Notes under the pieces: generated by a model | Seen by the model: the letters and a program-made list of their open reading frames with translations, nothing else | The model's database searches: none | Told to the model about the DNA's origin: nothing | Made by a program: the position numbers and the translations under genes | In this document: piece after piece, positions 1 through 12,125 of the stretch | Layout of the letters: each line of letters starts with the position of its first letter | Numbering within the stretch: position 1 is the stretch's first letter | Origin: Mesostigma viride | Lineage: Eukaryota > Streptophyta > Mesostigmatophyceae > Mesostigmatales > Mesostigmataceae | Length of the DNA: 64,000 bases | NCBI GenBank assembly: GCA_009746045.1 | Contig: RPFO01002116.1 | Coordinates: forward strand, 1-64,000 | Direction of reading: 5' to 3'

Positions 1-835
1 CCTCCCCTCCCTCCCTCCTCCCTCCCTCCCCGCCCTCCCTCCCCTTCCCTCCCTCCCATCCTCTCCCTCCTCCCTCCTCCTCCTCCCTCCCTCCCCTCTC
101 CTCCCTCCCTCCTCCCTCCCTTTCTCCTCTCCCTCCCTCCCCTCCCTCCTCCCTCCCTCCTCCTCCCTCCCTCTCCTCCCTCCCTCCCTCCTCCTCCCCT
201 CCCTTCCCTCTCTCTCCTCCCTCTCCTCTCCTCTCCTCCCTCCCTCCCTCGCTCTCCCTCCCTCCCTCCCTCCCTCCCTCCCCCCTCCCTCCCCTCCCTC
301 CCTCCCTCCCTCCCTCTCCTCCTCCCTCCCTCCCTCCTCCCTCCCCTCCCTCCCTCCTCCTCCCTCCCTCCCTCCCTCCCTCCCTCCCTCCCTCCCTCCC
401 TCCTCCCCCTCCTCCCTCCCTCCTCCCTCCCTCCCTCCCTCCCTCCCTCCCTCCCTCCCTCCCTTCCCTCCCTCCTCCCTCCTCCCTCCCTCCCTCCCTC
501 CCCCTCCCTCCCCTCCCTCTCCCTCCCTCCCTCCCTCCCTCCTCCCTCCTCCCTCCCTCCCTCCCTCCCTCCCCCCTCCCTCCCTCCCTCCCTCCCTCCC
601 TCCCTCCCTCCCTCCTCCCTCCCTCCTCCCCTCCCCTCCCTCCCTCCCTCCCTCCCTCCCTCCTCCCTCCCTCCCTCCCTCCCTCCCTCCCTCCCTCCCT
701 CCCTCCCTCCCTCCCTCCCTCCCTCCCTCCCTCCTCCTCCCTCCCTCCCTCCCTCCCTCCCTCCCTCCCTCCCTCCCTCCCTCCCTCCTCCCTCCCTCCT
801 CCCTCCCTCCCTCCCTCCCTCCCTCCCTCCCTCCA
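1..835. repeat. (CCCT)n polypyrimidine tract
   Basis: About 835 bases made almost only of C and T on the plus strand, dominated by CCCT units with irregular CCT and CCCCT variants; I saw only a handful of purines (for example near 32 and 58). The complementary strand is (AGGG)n, a sequence able to form G-quadruplexes or triplex DNA. No A occurs within the unit, so it is not a plant-type or TTAGGG-type telomere repeat. It reaches the window edge, so its full length is unknown. Confidence 0.95.
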
Positions 836-1981
836 TCCGTGACTCCCCACGTTCGGGAAAATGAGTAATTAATGTCACATGTGGCCTTTGTCTTCTTTTC
901 GTTCTCATCACAAAATTAAAATAAAGACTGATAGCCTAAGTTCTATTCACGTCTGGTGGACAACAGAACAAGCAGCATAACAAGCTCTCCAATTGTACGT
1001 CTTCATGCTGAAGAATTTCCATCTCAGGCCAGCCGAGCCTGGAGCTGTCCTAGAAATTATTTCTCGAGATTAACGTCTTTTGTTCAAATTCTAAGCCAAT
1101 GTTACCCCGACAGGGTTGCCCCCAGTTCTCTAATTGTCATGTAATGGTCGCGAGACCTATCTAGCTTACGGACTACCTACGGACCAGGTGCCGACTGCTT
1201 GACGCGGTGTCGCCGGCCTGGCTACAAGTTCTGTAACTCACCAAACTCACACCCCGTTAATTGCTGCCGCACCATTCTGTACTTCTTTTGGTACATGGCT
1301 TGCGTTGTCGACGAGCATCGACGCCCATCGACAGTATACAATCCGACGGCGGATAATAAGTTCGCCATAGCACTGCGCGACGCAGCGGCTCTTTTCCATG
1401 TACAACATGAGATGCAAAGTTCGCATCGCTGACTGGAAATTCCGTCCAGTTGACACCGTCCTACAGTACTACCAATCTTGACCGCTTCTCTGCAGGCCTT
1501 TTAACCGTCGAATGCGCAATCGATCTGTAAACGTCTCCGCGACGCTTCTGCGATCGACTTCATTATTTTCCGTCACCCTTGACATGTTGTCGTAAAATGC
1601 TACACATTTACGCCACTAGAAACTCGCCTGAGCCTAACATACATCTCGCTAGAGGCATGCCTCTTTTTAATTTCAAGGTACCTCTTAATCAATCTCGCCC
1701 TCCGACAATTTGACAATTTGACAAAAAGAGCCAAAATTGTACCCCGACTAGAAGAAAGATGTGAGTTAACTAATTGTAGTAGTGTCCTTCCAGCTACCCG
1801 CCACACAGACATCTAAAGTAGCACTACACCTGCCCATGAAGGCATGACATGCAATTGTTGTATCTTACAATGGAATCTGTCCCCAATCCAAAACCAAGAG
1901 ACTGCAACCTTCCCTCCCCCGTAGGCTCCCACATGCAGGCCCTTGATTGTATAGATCTGCCCTTGTCTGCCATCAATTTCA
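836..1981. other. intergenic, nothing recognised
   Basis: Unique-looking sequence between the polypyrimidine tract and the 3' end of the CRT-like gene. Reading frames of up to about 77 codons occur on both strands, but none resembles a known protein or has splice-site support. Confidence 0.5.
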
Positions 1982-4900
1982 TTATTCCGACGGGTTGCCC
2001 ATCAACCGGTGATAATTGAGCTCTGTACTGTCGTTACTGCCGTGAAGGCTACCATGGTAGCTACCCAGTAACATCTGGGCATCTGTGCTCCCTGCGCGCG
2101 AGCAGTCTGAGTCTGACGCCATATGGTCCGCCTTGCGCGAGAAGCGGTAGATGATCAGACCCAGGATGGTCACACCCAGGCCGATGCCCGTGTACATGTT
2201 AAATGAGTCGGAGTGCGGCCCCATCAATGACTTGAACGTGAATGCCACAGATGCCAGCGGGAGGATGGCGGTACTGGCAATGTACCTGGTGAAGGGGGCC
2301 GCAGTAAGCATGACAAGAGGCCGAAGCATGGGAACAGCCGATGGAAGAAGCTAAGCTGCCCAAAAGAAAATCACCCACATTGGGAGAAACAGCGGTGTTA
2401 CAGGCAGTAGAACAGGGGACTTGGTGTCCCCCGCCGCACGCCATTCTCTCCCTGTTCTGTAACACAAACGAGTCAACGCAACCACTTGGTGCAGGGAAGC
2501 AACAGACATGCTTGACTTCTGCACCTGCAAATGCTGGCCTGCGAATCTTCAGCATTGTCCGACATTGCCCATTGGTGCTCCATTCAAAAATTTTCCCCAG
2601 CCCAGCCCCTTGACCCCATTCGCCTCCCCATACTTGCATGGCCTTGCCTGAAAGCCTCCCACAAGCCACATGGTGCCACACTCGCTTCATACAGCGCACA
2701 CCCATGCGCACCAGCGTTCCTTGCTTCCAACGTTTCATGACACATGTGCGGTTGCCTCATGGAATCAGTAAATGCGTGGGCCGCATGCGTGCCATGATAT
2801 ACCCCCGGCGTTTGGCATCCAGGGATGCATGGTACTACGTACAATAAGACGATATGGGAGACATAGTTAGGGACCAGCGGTGCCTTCGAACGACCTGGTG
2901 TGCTCGCAGCATGGCCATGGCTATACCCTGCGCAGTCCCGAGCCACCCAAGGCTTTAAGCATGCTATCAGTGAGCGTGAGAAGATACGCGCTGATCATGG
3001 TATTCGTGCTCAAATAAATATCAGGAGAAACAATGTGGTTGCTGGCAGCGCGATGTGGCAGCAGCCAGCAGCTAGTAGCTAGCAGCTCCTAGAACACAAC
3101 CAGCCATTTTCCACACCGACATCAACCACCAGAGCAACAAGCATGGAGCCACTGAAGCCCAAATAACCGATCCCTTCTCCCCTCTTGATACGTCCCTTCT
3201 CCCCTCTTAATGAGGATTTGCAACACACACTCCCCATAGCAGCTTGCACACACTGTGGCCAGAATTAGGACTGCCGTACACCGCTGCTTCCGCTGTGAGC
3301 CTGTGAGCCGTCCCCGTACCAACCACAGGGCATAGGCGGGCGGGGCCAGGGCCCGGTGCCAGAGATACTGGGTCACAACGAGCAGAGGGTGGTGGCGGTG
3401 GGTGGCAGGGGCATTGCTTGCATTGCGAGCACATGCGTGCGCGGTAGCAGACTCACATGAACGCGGCCCCCTTGTGCTTGATGACGAGCACGAGCACCAC
3501 GTTGTAGAGCACGTTGGCGCTCAGGTAGACGACCATCCCTGTCAGGTGCGACACACTGGACACGGTTGGTATGGACCCATCGCAAGAGTCGCAGCACACA
3601 TTGCCCTGCTCCTGCCCGCAGTACACGGTTGCGTCGCACTGGCCGAACGAGTAGGTGACGTTCGGCAGGATGTGATTCTCACCAAACGCCATACATGTGA
3701 AGCCGTCTTCCACGTTGCGGGGGATGTCCTCGAATCGGATGTCCATCATGCGCGCGGCCAGGAACGCATTGGGCAGGCCAAGCAGCGTCTGGAAGAAGGC
3801 GATCCAGGCATTCACGTACCTGGGGCGAGGCGGGGGGTAAGGGGGTAAGGGGGGACATGAGGGGCGGCAACCGTGGGAAAGGTGCCAAGAGCTGCGCAGG
3901 GCAAAGGAGATTGAGAGATACGACATAAAGGGAGGGAGCGTGTCATGATGCACGATGGAATCCCGCACGACATAAAACAATTTGGGGGGCGGGGGGGAGG
4001 GGGCAGACAAGGGTAGAGTCTGAACAGCAACAGGGACGGAAAGAAGAACTGCCAGACTTAATTAAGGTTGAAAAAGCCATAAACCCACGAATCAAAGCAC
4101 CGGATTTAGGCCAGTCCATTTACCCCAAAATCACAGCAGGTTATGGCACGCAGACACCCAGTGCACAGTACTTCAACCTTCGGTGGAGGAAATGTTAGTA
4201 CTTGGTGGAGGCAAGGTGGGCCTCAGCCATGGCCGCTAGCATCCCATCAGGGGCGATGAAAAAGGCAGACGGGTGCAGCAAAGATGGAGGCCAAGGGGAC
4301 CTGGGATGCTGCGTCATTGGCACCCGCATCAACTTAGCTGTGTGGCTCAGCTACATCAAACAAGTGAGGGCCTAATTCACAAGCCAACAACTAAATAAAG
4401 CCAACAACTAAATAACAAGCTAGCCACGCAAGAGATGGATCTTGCCGGCTCATGCATCGCTGGCCTACCAAGTACTCATGCACACGAGCCTCGACCGTGG
4501 GTCAGCAACATGGACATCATGCTTGCGTTCCAGCCAGGTTGTCTGGCAGGGAGAACCAACCGCGGTACCCGGTGGATGACATTGGGTGGCCACTTTGTAA
4601 ATACCCACATGAAAATGCCTCCCTTACCTTACCTACCCCCTCCCCCGTTATTCCTCGCCACACGTGCATGACCACGGTGCTGTTTCACATGCCGCTAGAA
4701 CCATCAAGGTCTAACCACTTGATCCCATCCCCCCCCCCCCCCTCGATTCCTCACCACACGTCCATGTCCTCAGTGCTGTTGAACATGATCTCTTTCAGCA
4801 CCGACGAGAGGGCGGTTGGGATGCACGCGGAGAAGAAGAGCAGGTCAAACAGGAGCGGACCCGTGCGGTTGTGGCTGGGGCGGTTTCCGTCCACCAGCGA

Positions 4901-7491
4901 GGGCCACGCGCTGATGACAATGCCTGACAGCACGACGATGGCACCCAGGTACTGGGGCCACCGGTAGAAGGTGCGGAAGTGGTGCGACCAGCGCAGGTCC
5001 TCGGGCTTGAGCATGAAGAGAGAGAAGAGCATGGTGGTGGGCACAAGCCCCTGCAGCAGCAGGTTCTGCATCATGCCAGGGACTTCCTTGCCCGCCACAC
5101 AGATCAGGATGCCCTGCGCGCATGAGTCAGGGGGACGCAAGTGGCACGACCCGTGGGCGGGCCAAAAGCGCAACAAAAACTTGAAGGTACTTCCAGCCAA
5201 GAAAAGGATATGGGCCTTTCTCCTGCAGTCGCGTACGGAGCCCGCTAGCGTTAACCCCTGCACCCTCGCCTTCCTCCCATCCCTGCCAAATGGCAATTCC
5301 CCACCCACCAACTCCCAATTGTGCCTTCCTCGTTAAGTCTACCCTCGTAGACGGCAGCTGTCCTAGTATACGGCGCGCGACCGAAGCAAACTTCCAGCCG
5401 TCCTAGCACACTCTGAGCTGCCCAACAGACCCCTTTGTTCCCTGTCAAGTGCGCGCCCGGTACGTCAACCCCCACCCCCCCACCCTTGGGCTCACTCTCT
5501 TGGGGCGGGCTGTGCCGCCATCCTCCCTTTATTAGGTAGATGCATCCAATGCACCCGGTTGGAATCCTCCCGCTCTGCATTCCACCCGCTCATCTCGTAC
5601 ATTCAAAACCCCGTTTCCGGAACACTAGAGACGCAAAAAATGACAACATCGGAAAAGGGTAGCGCTGTGCTGGCCGCCCCCTTGGCAAAAATAAAAGTAA
5701 TAAGTGATACCATAAATAAAAAAGAAAGGCATGTGGCCCCTGTTGCCGCATGCATGCTTCCCTCACTCCCTTGTGCCCCCCTGCCCCTCCCACCCTCCCG
5801 CCCCCCCCGCCCCCCCGCCTCTTTTGCCCCCCCGCCCCCCCCCCCCTGCCCCCCGCCCCCCGCCCCCCCCCGCCCCCCGCCCCCCCGCCCCCCCCCGCCC
5901 CCCGCCCCCCCCCCCCCCCCCCGCCCCGCCCCCCTGCCCCCCCCGCCCCCGCCCCCCGCCCCCCGCCCCCTCCCCCCGGAGCTCGGCCTCCTTCAGCACC
6001 TGCCCTCGTGGGGGCATTTGCACTGTGCCTTTGACCCTCGTCGCGTCATGCACCGTGCTGCCAGCATTGCGGGCGATTGTACTGATGTTCACCGAGGCGT
6101 ACCAACTCCATGTGTGCACAGTTGTTGAGGGGCAATGCCTGTATTGAGTACAGCGCGAGGCCGACCACCGCATGGTGTGGGGCAACGCACCCAGCAACAA
6201 CAAGCTGCGTTCTACATGCGGGCCATGTAGCTCATCAACTAACCTGCAGCGCGTCCAGCAGCCCGATGACGGCGAATTTCCACTTTGGGAACGCGCGGTG
6301 TTCGTCGGTGATGTCGCCCGTCTTGAGGACCAGCTTAATGGCGACGACCGCACTGAAGATGAGCCAGACCATGAGGGAGAGGAACTGCGTGTTGAACTGG
6401 GTAAAATCAACAGTTTGTGTGCGTGGGGTTGGGGGTGGGGTTGGGGGTGGGGGTGGGGGCTTGAACAGGTCAGCTTGAGGCAATGGGAGATGGTGCTGGC
6501 CCAGGCTATGCGTAGAACAGCGGGTGCTGAAGAATGTAGTGAGTGCATGCGTAAGAAGTGCAAGTGTGGTTGATGCGCAGGGCAAGGGCTTGGGAAAGGG
6601 ACGGGGGAAGACAAGGCCACGGTGGCTGCTTCCATCCCTGGCGCCCCATGGCCAGGGCACGGGATCCGTGAATGGTCCACCGTGCAGATGGTAGGAATTG
6701 TGTTAGCGACCGCATTAAGATGCGACGGCATGTACCGATTGCCTTTCAACAGAGCTTATGCGTCACACGGTGGCACCTGGGGGCTCCACTGTTGGCTGAT
6801 GATAATTGGGATGTCTGTCACGAGCATATATAGGGGTGTGCCTGTGGAGTGTGAGGAGTAGGTATAGGACGGCACGGCACGACTATTCACCCAGATGAGA
6901 ATAACCCACGAGGGCCGCATGTCTCCGCATGGGGGGATAACTCCAGGTCCAGACAGCCACCAGAGGGCACAGGGCGTTTGGGAGCTGTGGCTAACGAGAT
7001 GCCAGCCCTGGCATTACGATTGCACACGCGTCCCAAGCTAGCTGTGGATTCTTTTACTGCTCCCTGTTGGGTGACACATCGAGAAAGATAACGACATTAC
7101 CACCTTGGCATCGCAAACGGACTCAGGCCGTCGGCTGGGGAATTGGCTTCCGCGCAGAGCGACGGTCACTTACATATGCATAATTCATGGAGGGATACTG
7201 CATAATCCTGAAGGCAACCCGGTTGGTCGTGCCGCAGAGAATAACTGCGACCATGAGCGGAATCCCGGCAAATTTCTTGCACGCGTCGTGCCATCTACGG
7301 GGCTCGGCCTGCAAGCGTCTCTGAGCAAGCAAAGGGCTCAAAGACAGATAGTCATCTATGTGCCTTGGCTGGCTAACATACGCTAAAATATCACGATCTT
7401 CGTCACTCAGGTCCTGCGCAGATGGTATCCGCTTCGGGACCACCTCCCTGCCCCCCCTCATCCTTGCGTCCTCTAAGGCCTTTTTTATCAT
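1982..7491 (-). CDS. CRT-like transporter (chloroquine-resistance-transporter-like), 5 exons
   Basis: Five exons read on the minus strand: 7491-7174, 6396-6244, 5113-4755, 3819-3457, 2285-1982. All introns are GT-AG and the phases join to a 498-residue protein. Family signatures in order are GTTNRVAF at the end of exon 1, TGDITDEHRAFPK in exon 2, SVLKEIMFN at the end of exon 3, a Cys-rich loop after the middle helices (exon 4) and YIASTAILPLA followed by a last helix in exon 5. This is the drug/metabolite-transporter-fold CRT family, which includes Plasmodium CRT and plant plastid CLT thiol transporters. Length and the roughly ten hydrophobic segments fit. The first ATG after an in-frame stop at 7507-7509 was taken as start; no clear plastid transit peptide is seen. 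The Cys-rich loop resembles the CRT branch more than CLT. Membrane location is not resolved; vacuole-like or plastid are both possible. Substrate unknown. Confidence 0.88.
5786..5990. repeat. poly-C/CCCCCG low-complexity tract in CRT-like intron 2
   Basis: About 200 bases of C runs punctuated by single G residues. It lies in the intron between exons 2 and 3 of the CRT-like gene, so the pre-mRNA carries long G runs. The long proline or glycine reading frames over it are artefacts of composition. Confidence 0.9.
6424..6462. repeat. GGGGTT-type G-rich tract next to exon 2 acceptor
   Basis: Runs of GGGG and GGGGG separated by GT or TT on the plus strand. On the coding (minus) strand this is a C-rich stretch about 30-65 bases upstream of the exon 2 acceptor at 6397, where it may contribute to the polypyrimidine tract. 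Confidence 0.7.
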
Positions 7492-8216
7492 CGTGACTAC
7501 ATGCAACTAAGCTAAATTAAATTTCGGCACTATTCCCAGGGTTGCATTGACATTTCCAATTGGCAATATTCTAGCAAAGAACTCAAATTTCTGTTCCTCA
7601 TTTGCTGAAAAAAATTCCCACATCACCCTCGCCATTGATTTTGGTATCAATTCAATACGCCCATGATTGAAGTCAGTAGTCACGCCAGCTTGCAATGCTC
7701 TCACCGCCCATGCAATTACGCTTTCGGTGGTTTGTTACAGTAACTTCATTAGTAGAAAGGCTGCGGCGCCGCATCAACACCCCTGAATTCCTTATTTCCT
7801 GCTGCGGGCATCGCGTCTGACATAGTGCTGGTCAGTGACATCACGCGGGATATCACTTGGTACATCAGAAACGCGAGGAAGCTCGGACGGCACAACCCGC
7901 ACAACCCGCACATTGTACGAGAGGAACCCTTCGTCACCAGTATGCCAACTGTTTCCCAACCACGAAAGGGAAACAACTGCCGCCCGTTCGCAGTTCGGGA
8001 AGCAGCGAACGGCCGTCGCGTCGGCCAAACGACATACTCGTGAGGTGGCTGCCTAGCTGGACACAATCTGATCAAGCTGGGTAGATACAATCACGGAGCA
8101 CAGGACACGTGCATTTCCGGTACCGTAGCCCAGGCGTTTGGCCCGTGGCATTATTATTTTTTTCAACAGCGTCGCGTTGTGGCGAGGTCACAGGACAAAC
8201 TCCGCACAGGCCTGGC
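7492..8216. other. upstream region of the CRT-like gene
   Basis: No recognised gene. A 65-codon minus frame (7507-7704) ends at the stop just ahead of the CRT-like start; it resembles nothing I know and could be untranslated leader or an upstream exon. Promoter elements were not identified. Confidence 0.4.
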
Positions 8217-8218
8217 TA

Positions 8219-8683
8219 CACCCTCCGCATTGGTAGTTTTAATTCAGTTCAGCCAAAAGGCCCTTCGGAATTAGACATTAGCGTTTTATTGGTTGAAAGT
8301 GCTACTGTACCCGCCCAATTAATTAATTATTAGTTTGTTTGTTTGGTTACCGAACAACCGTTGAACTGGCTGCGAAATTTAATAATTCTTTGTTTGTTGA
8401 CTTTGTTCTGTAATAACCCAGCCGGATGCACTGCTCTTACGGCTAGGAAAAGCACATTTTTCAGCCAGAAATCATATTTCTTTGTTTGTTAGCGAGAAAG
8501 CTGCACACGTGACAGTAAAATAATATTTATTTACACTTTCTTTGTTTGTTTGGTAGCTTCAAAAACTACAGTTCACTACACTCGGGAATTAGTTAATTAA
8601 AATTCTTTTGTTTTATTTATCGTTTGCAGCTGGTCGGCGCCCAGCCTCATAATTATTTAGTAAAACTACCAATGCGGAGGGTG
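8219..8683. mobile_element. MITE with 25-bp terminal inverted repeats, Tc1/mariner-like
   Basis: Perfect inverted repeats lie at 8217-8241 and 8661-8685, starting TACACCCTCCGCATTGG. The outermost TA on each side can be read as the duplicated TA target of Tc1/mariner-type elements, giving an element of 465 bp. Inside are several TTCTTTGTTTGTT stretches and no coding frame. It is non-autonomous; no matching transposase is seen in the window. Confidence 0.8.
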
Positions 8684-8794
8684 TATCTTTTATCAACAGG
8701 ATGTACGATCCTGTGTAGATTGTAGACCAGCGTGCGTTCTAGCTTGCGGAGGCACCCTTATGCTTGCGAAGATGCACAAATTCGGTGGATGGTA

Positions 8795-9010
8795 GGGTTG
8801 TACCGAATAGTGTTCCGAATACCGAATATCCCCCGAATACCGAACCGAACACCGAATATGTTCAGTATACGGCGAACTGTCTGTCCGTCTGAACATATTC
8901 GGTATCGGTATCGGGAGGCAAGCTCTACTTCCGAATATGTTCGGTATCGAAATCGGGACACCCTACTATTCGACGAATATATTCGTAGTTCCGAATATCG
9001 AATAGTAGTA
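8795..9010. repeat. TATTCGG-rich dispersed repeat, copy 1
   Basis: Dense, imperfect repetition of the TATTCGG/CCGAATA heptamer in both orientations. The block ATATTCGGTATCGGTATC is shared with a second copy at 16680-16860, and both copies touch a sequence reading (t)tgtaccgaata or its complement. Confidence 0.75.
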
Positions 9011-9149
9011 CCCCTACTAGCGGGCGGCGCAGCCTCCAGCCTCCACTCACCAGCTGGCGCGGTCATGCCTCCGCCGACTCAAGTTAGGCCAACGCCCAAA
9101 AGCTGAATGCACTATGCAGGGAAGGCAACTGTGCTCGTCTAAAAGTGTA

Positions 9150-9195
9150 TCTCAATATACAAGAACGGGGGCTTCGCCCCCGGGCCCCCGGTAGT
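9150..9195. repeat. GGGGGCTTCGCCCCC hairpin repeat
   Basis: A G/C hairpin (stem GGGGGC/GCCCCC with a TTC-type loop) followed by a further C-rich run. Related hairpins occur at 11655-11705 and 12598-12665, each after an A/T-rich stretch; it looks like the end of a repeat family rather than a gene terminator. Confidence 0.6.
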
Positions 9196-9874
9196 AACCA
9201 ATATTGTGCCTGTCCGGCGTTTGTGGCCGGTCTCCGGCCGGACACGTCACCTACTCTACTACAACCGTCTACGGAACGTGTGCACATTTAGGGCCCACTG
9301 AACGCGAGCAAATATTCCAGTCCGGGCGACCAACTGGAGTGAAAATCTGTGAAAATCGTACGCTAGTTCCCGGCCAATCGGAGATTCTGGAGACATTTGC
9401 CCTTCCCATTGCGCTACGGAGATGTGCGACTGAGGCCGTAAGCATTTGTAACCGTTGGGGTAACACAGCGAACACGTCTTGCACTTTGTTCACTGTGCGA
9501 TGTTCAGACGGAGGTACGTGTAAATTACGTATGCGTATATCATTGCTTGTGCGTTAGGTTTAGTTGTGACATTTATTGAGCGTTACGGAAGCATTTATAT
9601 TTCATTGGTAAGGCAGGGAGGACCATGAGCGCGACATTAATCTATTCATCCATTAATTTATCACAACCGGTTATACCGTAGGACAATTTACAGTAAAGTT
9701 GGTCGCCCGGAGTGGAAGCAATATATGCATTCATTGAGAATATTAGAGGCGGGTGAGAATGGCATGCAACATAGGGAAATTAAACCCCGAAAAGAAGAAC
9801 CTGAAATATATGTATCAAGGAGACAACCATGTATACCTGGCATTATATACTGCTTTACCAAAGATGCCCTCTAC

Positions 9875-10310
9875 CTACATGCAGTTTCACCCATGGAGTA
9901 TGCCCCTTAGATCAACCCCTGTCACGCAGTGCGTTACCAATGATGATAGGTATTGGGCATACGTACATGCAGCTTCACCCATGCCGTACGCCCCTCAGGT
10001 CAACCCCTGGCACGCACCGTGCCTTACCAATGACCGGACAGGTAAGGAGTACCTAGTGCAGTTTCGCCCATGCAGTATGCCCCTGAGATCAACCCCTGTC
10101 ACCTTTCTTTCCAGCACAACCCTTTGGTAAGAAACCAAAGCTTGCCACAAGGCCAAATTCAATATACGCATACGCATAATGCAACCTACGCATACGCAAG
10201 ATATGTATACACATAACATACAGCCTTACCAATGATACTCCCTACCTGCATGCGTTTCACCCGTGCAGTATGCCCCTCAGATCAACCCATGTCACTTTCT
10301 TTCCAACACA
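9875..10310. repeat. degenerate tandem repeat, about 85-bp unit
   Basis: Four copies of a block containing CAGTATGCCCCTCAGATCAA and a following CCTGTCAC, at about 9890, 9975, 10065 and 10250. The first three are spaced about 85 bp apart. A nearby block of CATACGCATACG-like dinucleotide motifs lies between copies 3 and 4. The frames across it look coding only because the unit repeats. Confidence 0.7.
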
Positions 10311-11100
10311 TCCGTTTGCTAAAAATACACAAGCTGGTGAGCCTCCAAGCACAGTGAAGCCTCCAAGCACAGTGAAGCCGGTGCTAAGAAACGTTTAATT
10401 GCCTCAATATTTACATACAACTGAGCAGCCTGCAGCAAACACCTTCCAACAAACCACTCAAAAACCACTCGATAAAACCCCGACAGCCGACATGTTTCGC
10501 TTCTTAGCAACGTTATCAACGTGAGGTTATGCCTTCTTTCCCGTCAGATAGCGCCAGATCCCTTGCCATGCCGCCCTGCAGCGCCGCCGGAGTTTTAATG
10601 ATGTTATCTACGTTGCATGCCTGTGAGGTGTCAAGGCGCGAGCCACCACAAAAGATGATCCCACCACAAAGTAGATCCCACCACGAAAGGTATCGTCCCT
10701 CGCCCGGGGGCATAAGAAAGGGTCCGAATTCTCCCGATTTCTGGCCTGCGCTAGATGTCTCCTTGATAAAAATTTTCCCCCTTCCATGCAGGACGCGCAT
10801 CCCGCGAGACTGGTGGCGCAAACCGATAGTTATGGAAATCTTGACGTAAAGCAGCACACTTTCGACTCAAAGGCCAGTATAAACGCTTCCTTGCCGTTGA
10901 TTGAATCCCACAACACCTGACTTTTCAAAATGCACAAACAACATCATTCAACGACCTTCTTTCACGAGTTCGCATGATTTCTCTGCATTCCGCATGCTAT
11001 CGTTGTCTTCGTCCCTTCGTGCCTTCGTTGCATCCGTTAAAATCTGTTGAAATCATTGAAAGCAACGCTACCGAGCTGTCCTTTGGCACGCAGCGACTGC
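10311..11100. other. intergenic; short fragment of the Penelope-like terminal repeat
   Basis: No gene recognised. Bases about 10716-10770 match, inverted, the outermost end of the repeat family described at 48354-48715 (core TCTCCCGATTT, then TCTCCTTGATAA). Two near-identical 18-bp blocks (CCTCCAAGCACAGTGAAG) lie at about 10340-10376. Confidence 0.5.
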
Positions 11101-11145
11101 GGTCGCCACGACACGCAAAAACCAGGCAGCAACCGGGCAACATGC

Positions 11146-11207
11146 AAGCCCAAAGGCGGGCGAGTCTGGCGCGGCGCCGGCCATTGGGCCCCGGAATAAG
11201 AAATACC
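11146..11207. repeat. 62-bp repeat, inverted identical copy at 56948-57009
   Basis: Read as reverse complement, this 62-base block is identical to 56948-57009 by eye. Its GC-rich core contains GGCGCCGGCC. Flanks differ, so this is a dispersed mobile or repeat fragment. Confidence 0.9.
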
Positions 11208-11654
11208 CAGTCGACATGCAAAGTGACGAACCAACACGCAGCGACTGGGCAACAATTCTGTGGTCAAACTGACGCTAGTTCCCGGCCAATAACCGGGCAA
11301 CAACCCCACCACGTTTGTCGCACACATACCGCTTGAATCGGTCGCAATGCCGAAATTCTGTGGTCAATAGGCCACGCTACTCGAATACGGAAGAGTTTGC
11401 GCAACACTTTTGGCAAGAGTTTGGGCAAACAACTTTAGGCACGCCAGCCAAAACGCTGTCTGACAAAAGTTTGGCCGCAATGGTGGCACAAATGGGCCAA
11501 ACTTTGCCGCGCAACCAGTGGACGCAACCAAGCCAACGGCACGCATGTAAGGGAACCCCTACGGTCGACCCCCCAATCGCGGTCGCCGCGGAACGCTACT
11601 CGCACGCGGCAACAGTTTGCTTTTAGGGTTTGCGCAAACAAATCGCTGTCTAAA

Positions 11655-11705
11655 ATTGTAATATAAAGGGCAACAAGATCGGGGGCTCCGCCCCGAACCC
11701 CCGCT
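11655..11705. repeat. hairpin repeat after TATAAAGGGCAACAAGA
   Basis: The A/T-rich motif TATAAAGGGCAACAAGA is followed by a G/C hairpin (GGGGGCTCCGCCCC). The same motif precedes the hairpin at 12598-12665, which marks both as one repeat family. Confidence 0.7.
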
Positions 11706-11986
11706 ACTTGGCAGATTCTGTGCCTCAACGGCTTTTTGTGCCTCAACGGCGAGTACCAGCACAGCCGTACACTCCCGCTCACACAGCCCGCCCACTAGCA
11801 AGACAGCCGAACCTGTACGGCAGGCCACATCCTGTGATTCCATGGATTACGCCACGATTCCATGCAAATTCATGGTGCCGGACGGTTTGCTGGCCTATTT
11901 TGGGAAGCCGGTGGCTGAACCGAACCGCAACTAAACCTGGTATGTCAGCACGTCAGGTCCGTCCGTCAGCTTTCTCGCTTGAAGGT

Positions 11987-12125
11987 GGGTCCTCTACACA
12001 AAAGGAGGGTCCTCTATCATATGGCCCCGTTTGTTAGTAAGATGGTGGGGTGGGTCCTCTACAAGAAAGGAAGGTCCTCTATCATATAGCCCCGTTTGTT
12101 AGTAAGATGGTGGGGTGGGTCCTCT
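11987..12125. repeat. 65-bp tandem duplication
   Basis: Two full copies and the start of a third, beginning GGGTCCTCTACA at 11987, 12052 and 12117. The copies differ at a few sites. A flanking block containing TCAGGTCCGTCCGTCAG occurs on both sides (about 11953 and 12170). Confidence 0.85.

Noticed and set aside
1-835. Telomere
   Set aside because: The unit is CCCT/AGGG without the A/T bases of known algal or plant telomeres and is irregular.
5559-6147. Proline-rich plus-strand frames of 94-189 codons
   Set aside because: They are created by the poly-C tract on the antisense strand of an intron.
5763-6749. 328-codon minus frame, Gly-rich
   Set aside because: It covers the poly-C/G intron tract and conflicts with the spliced CRT-like exons.
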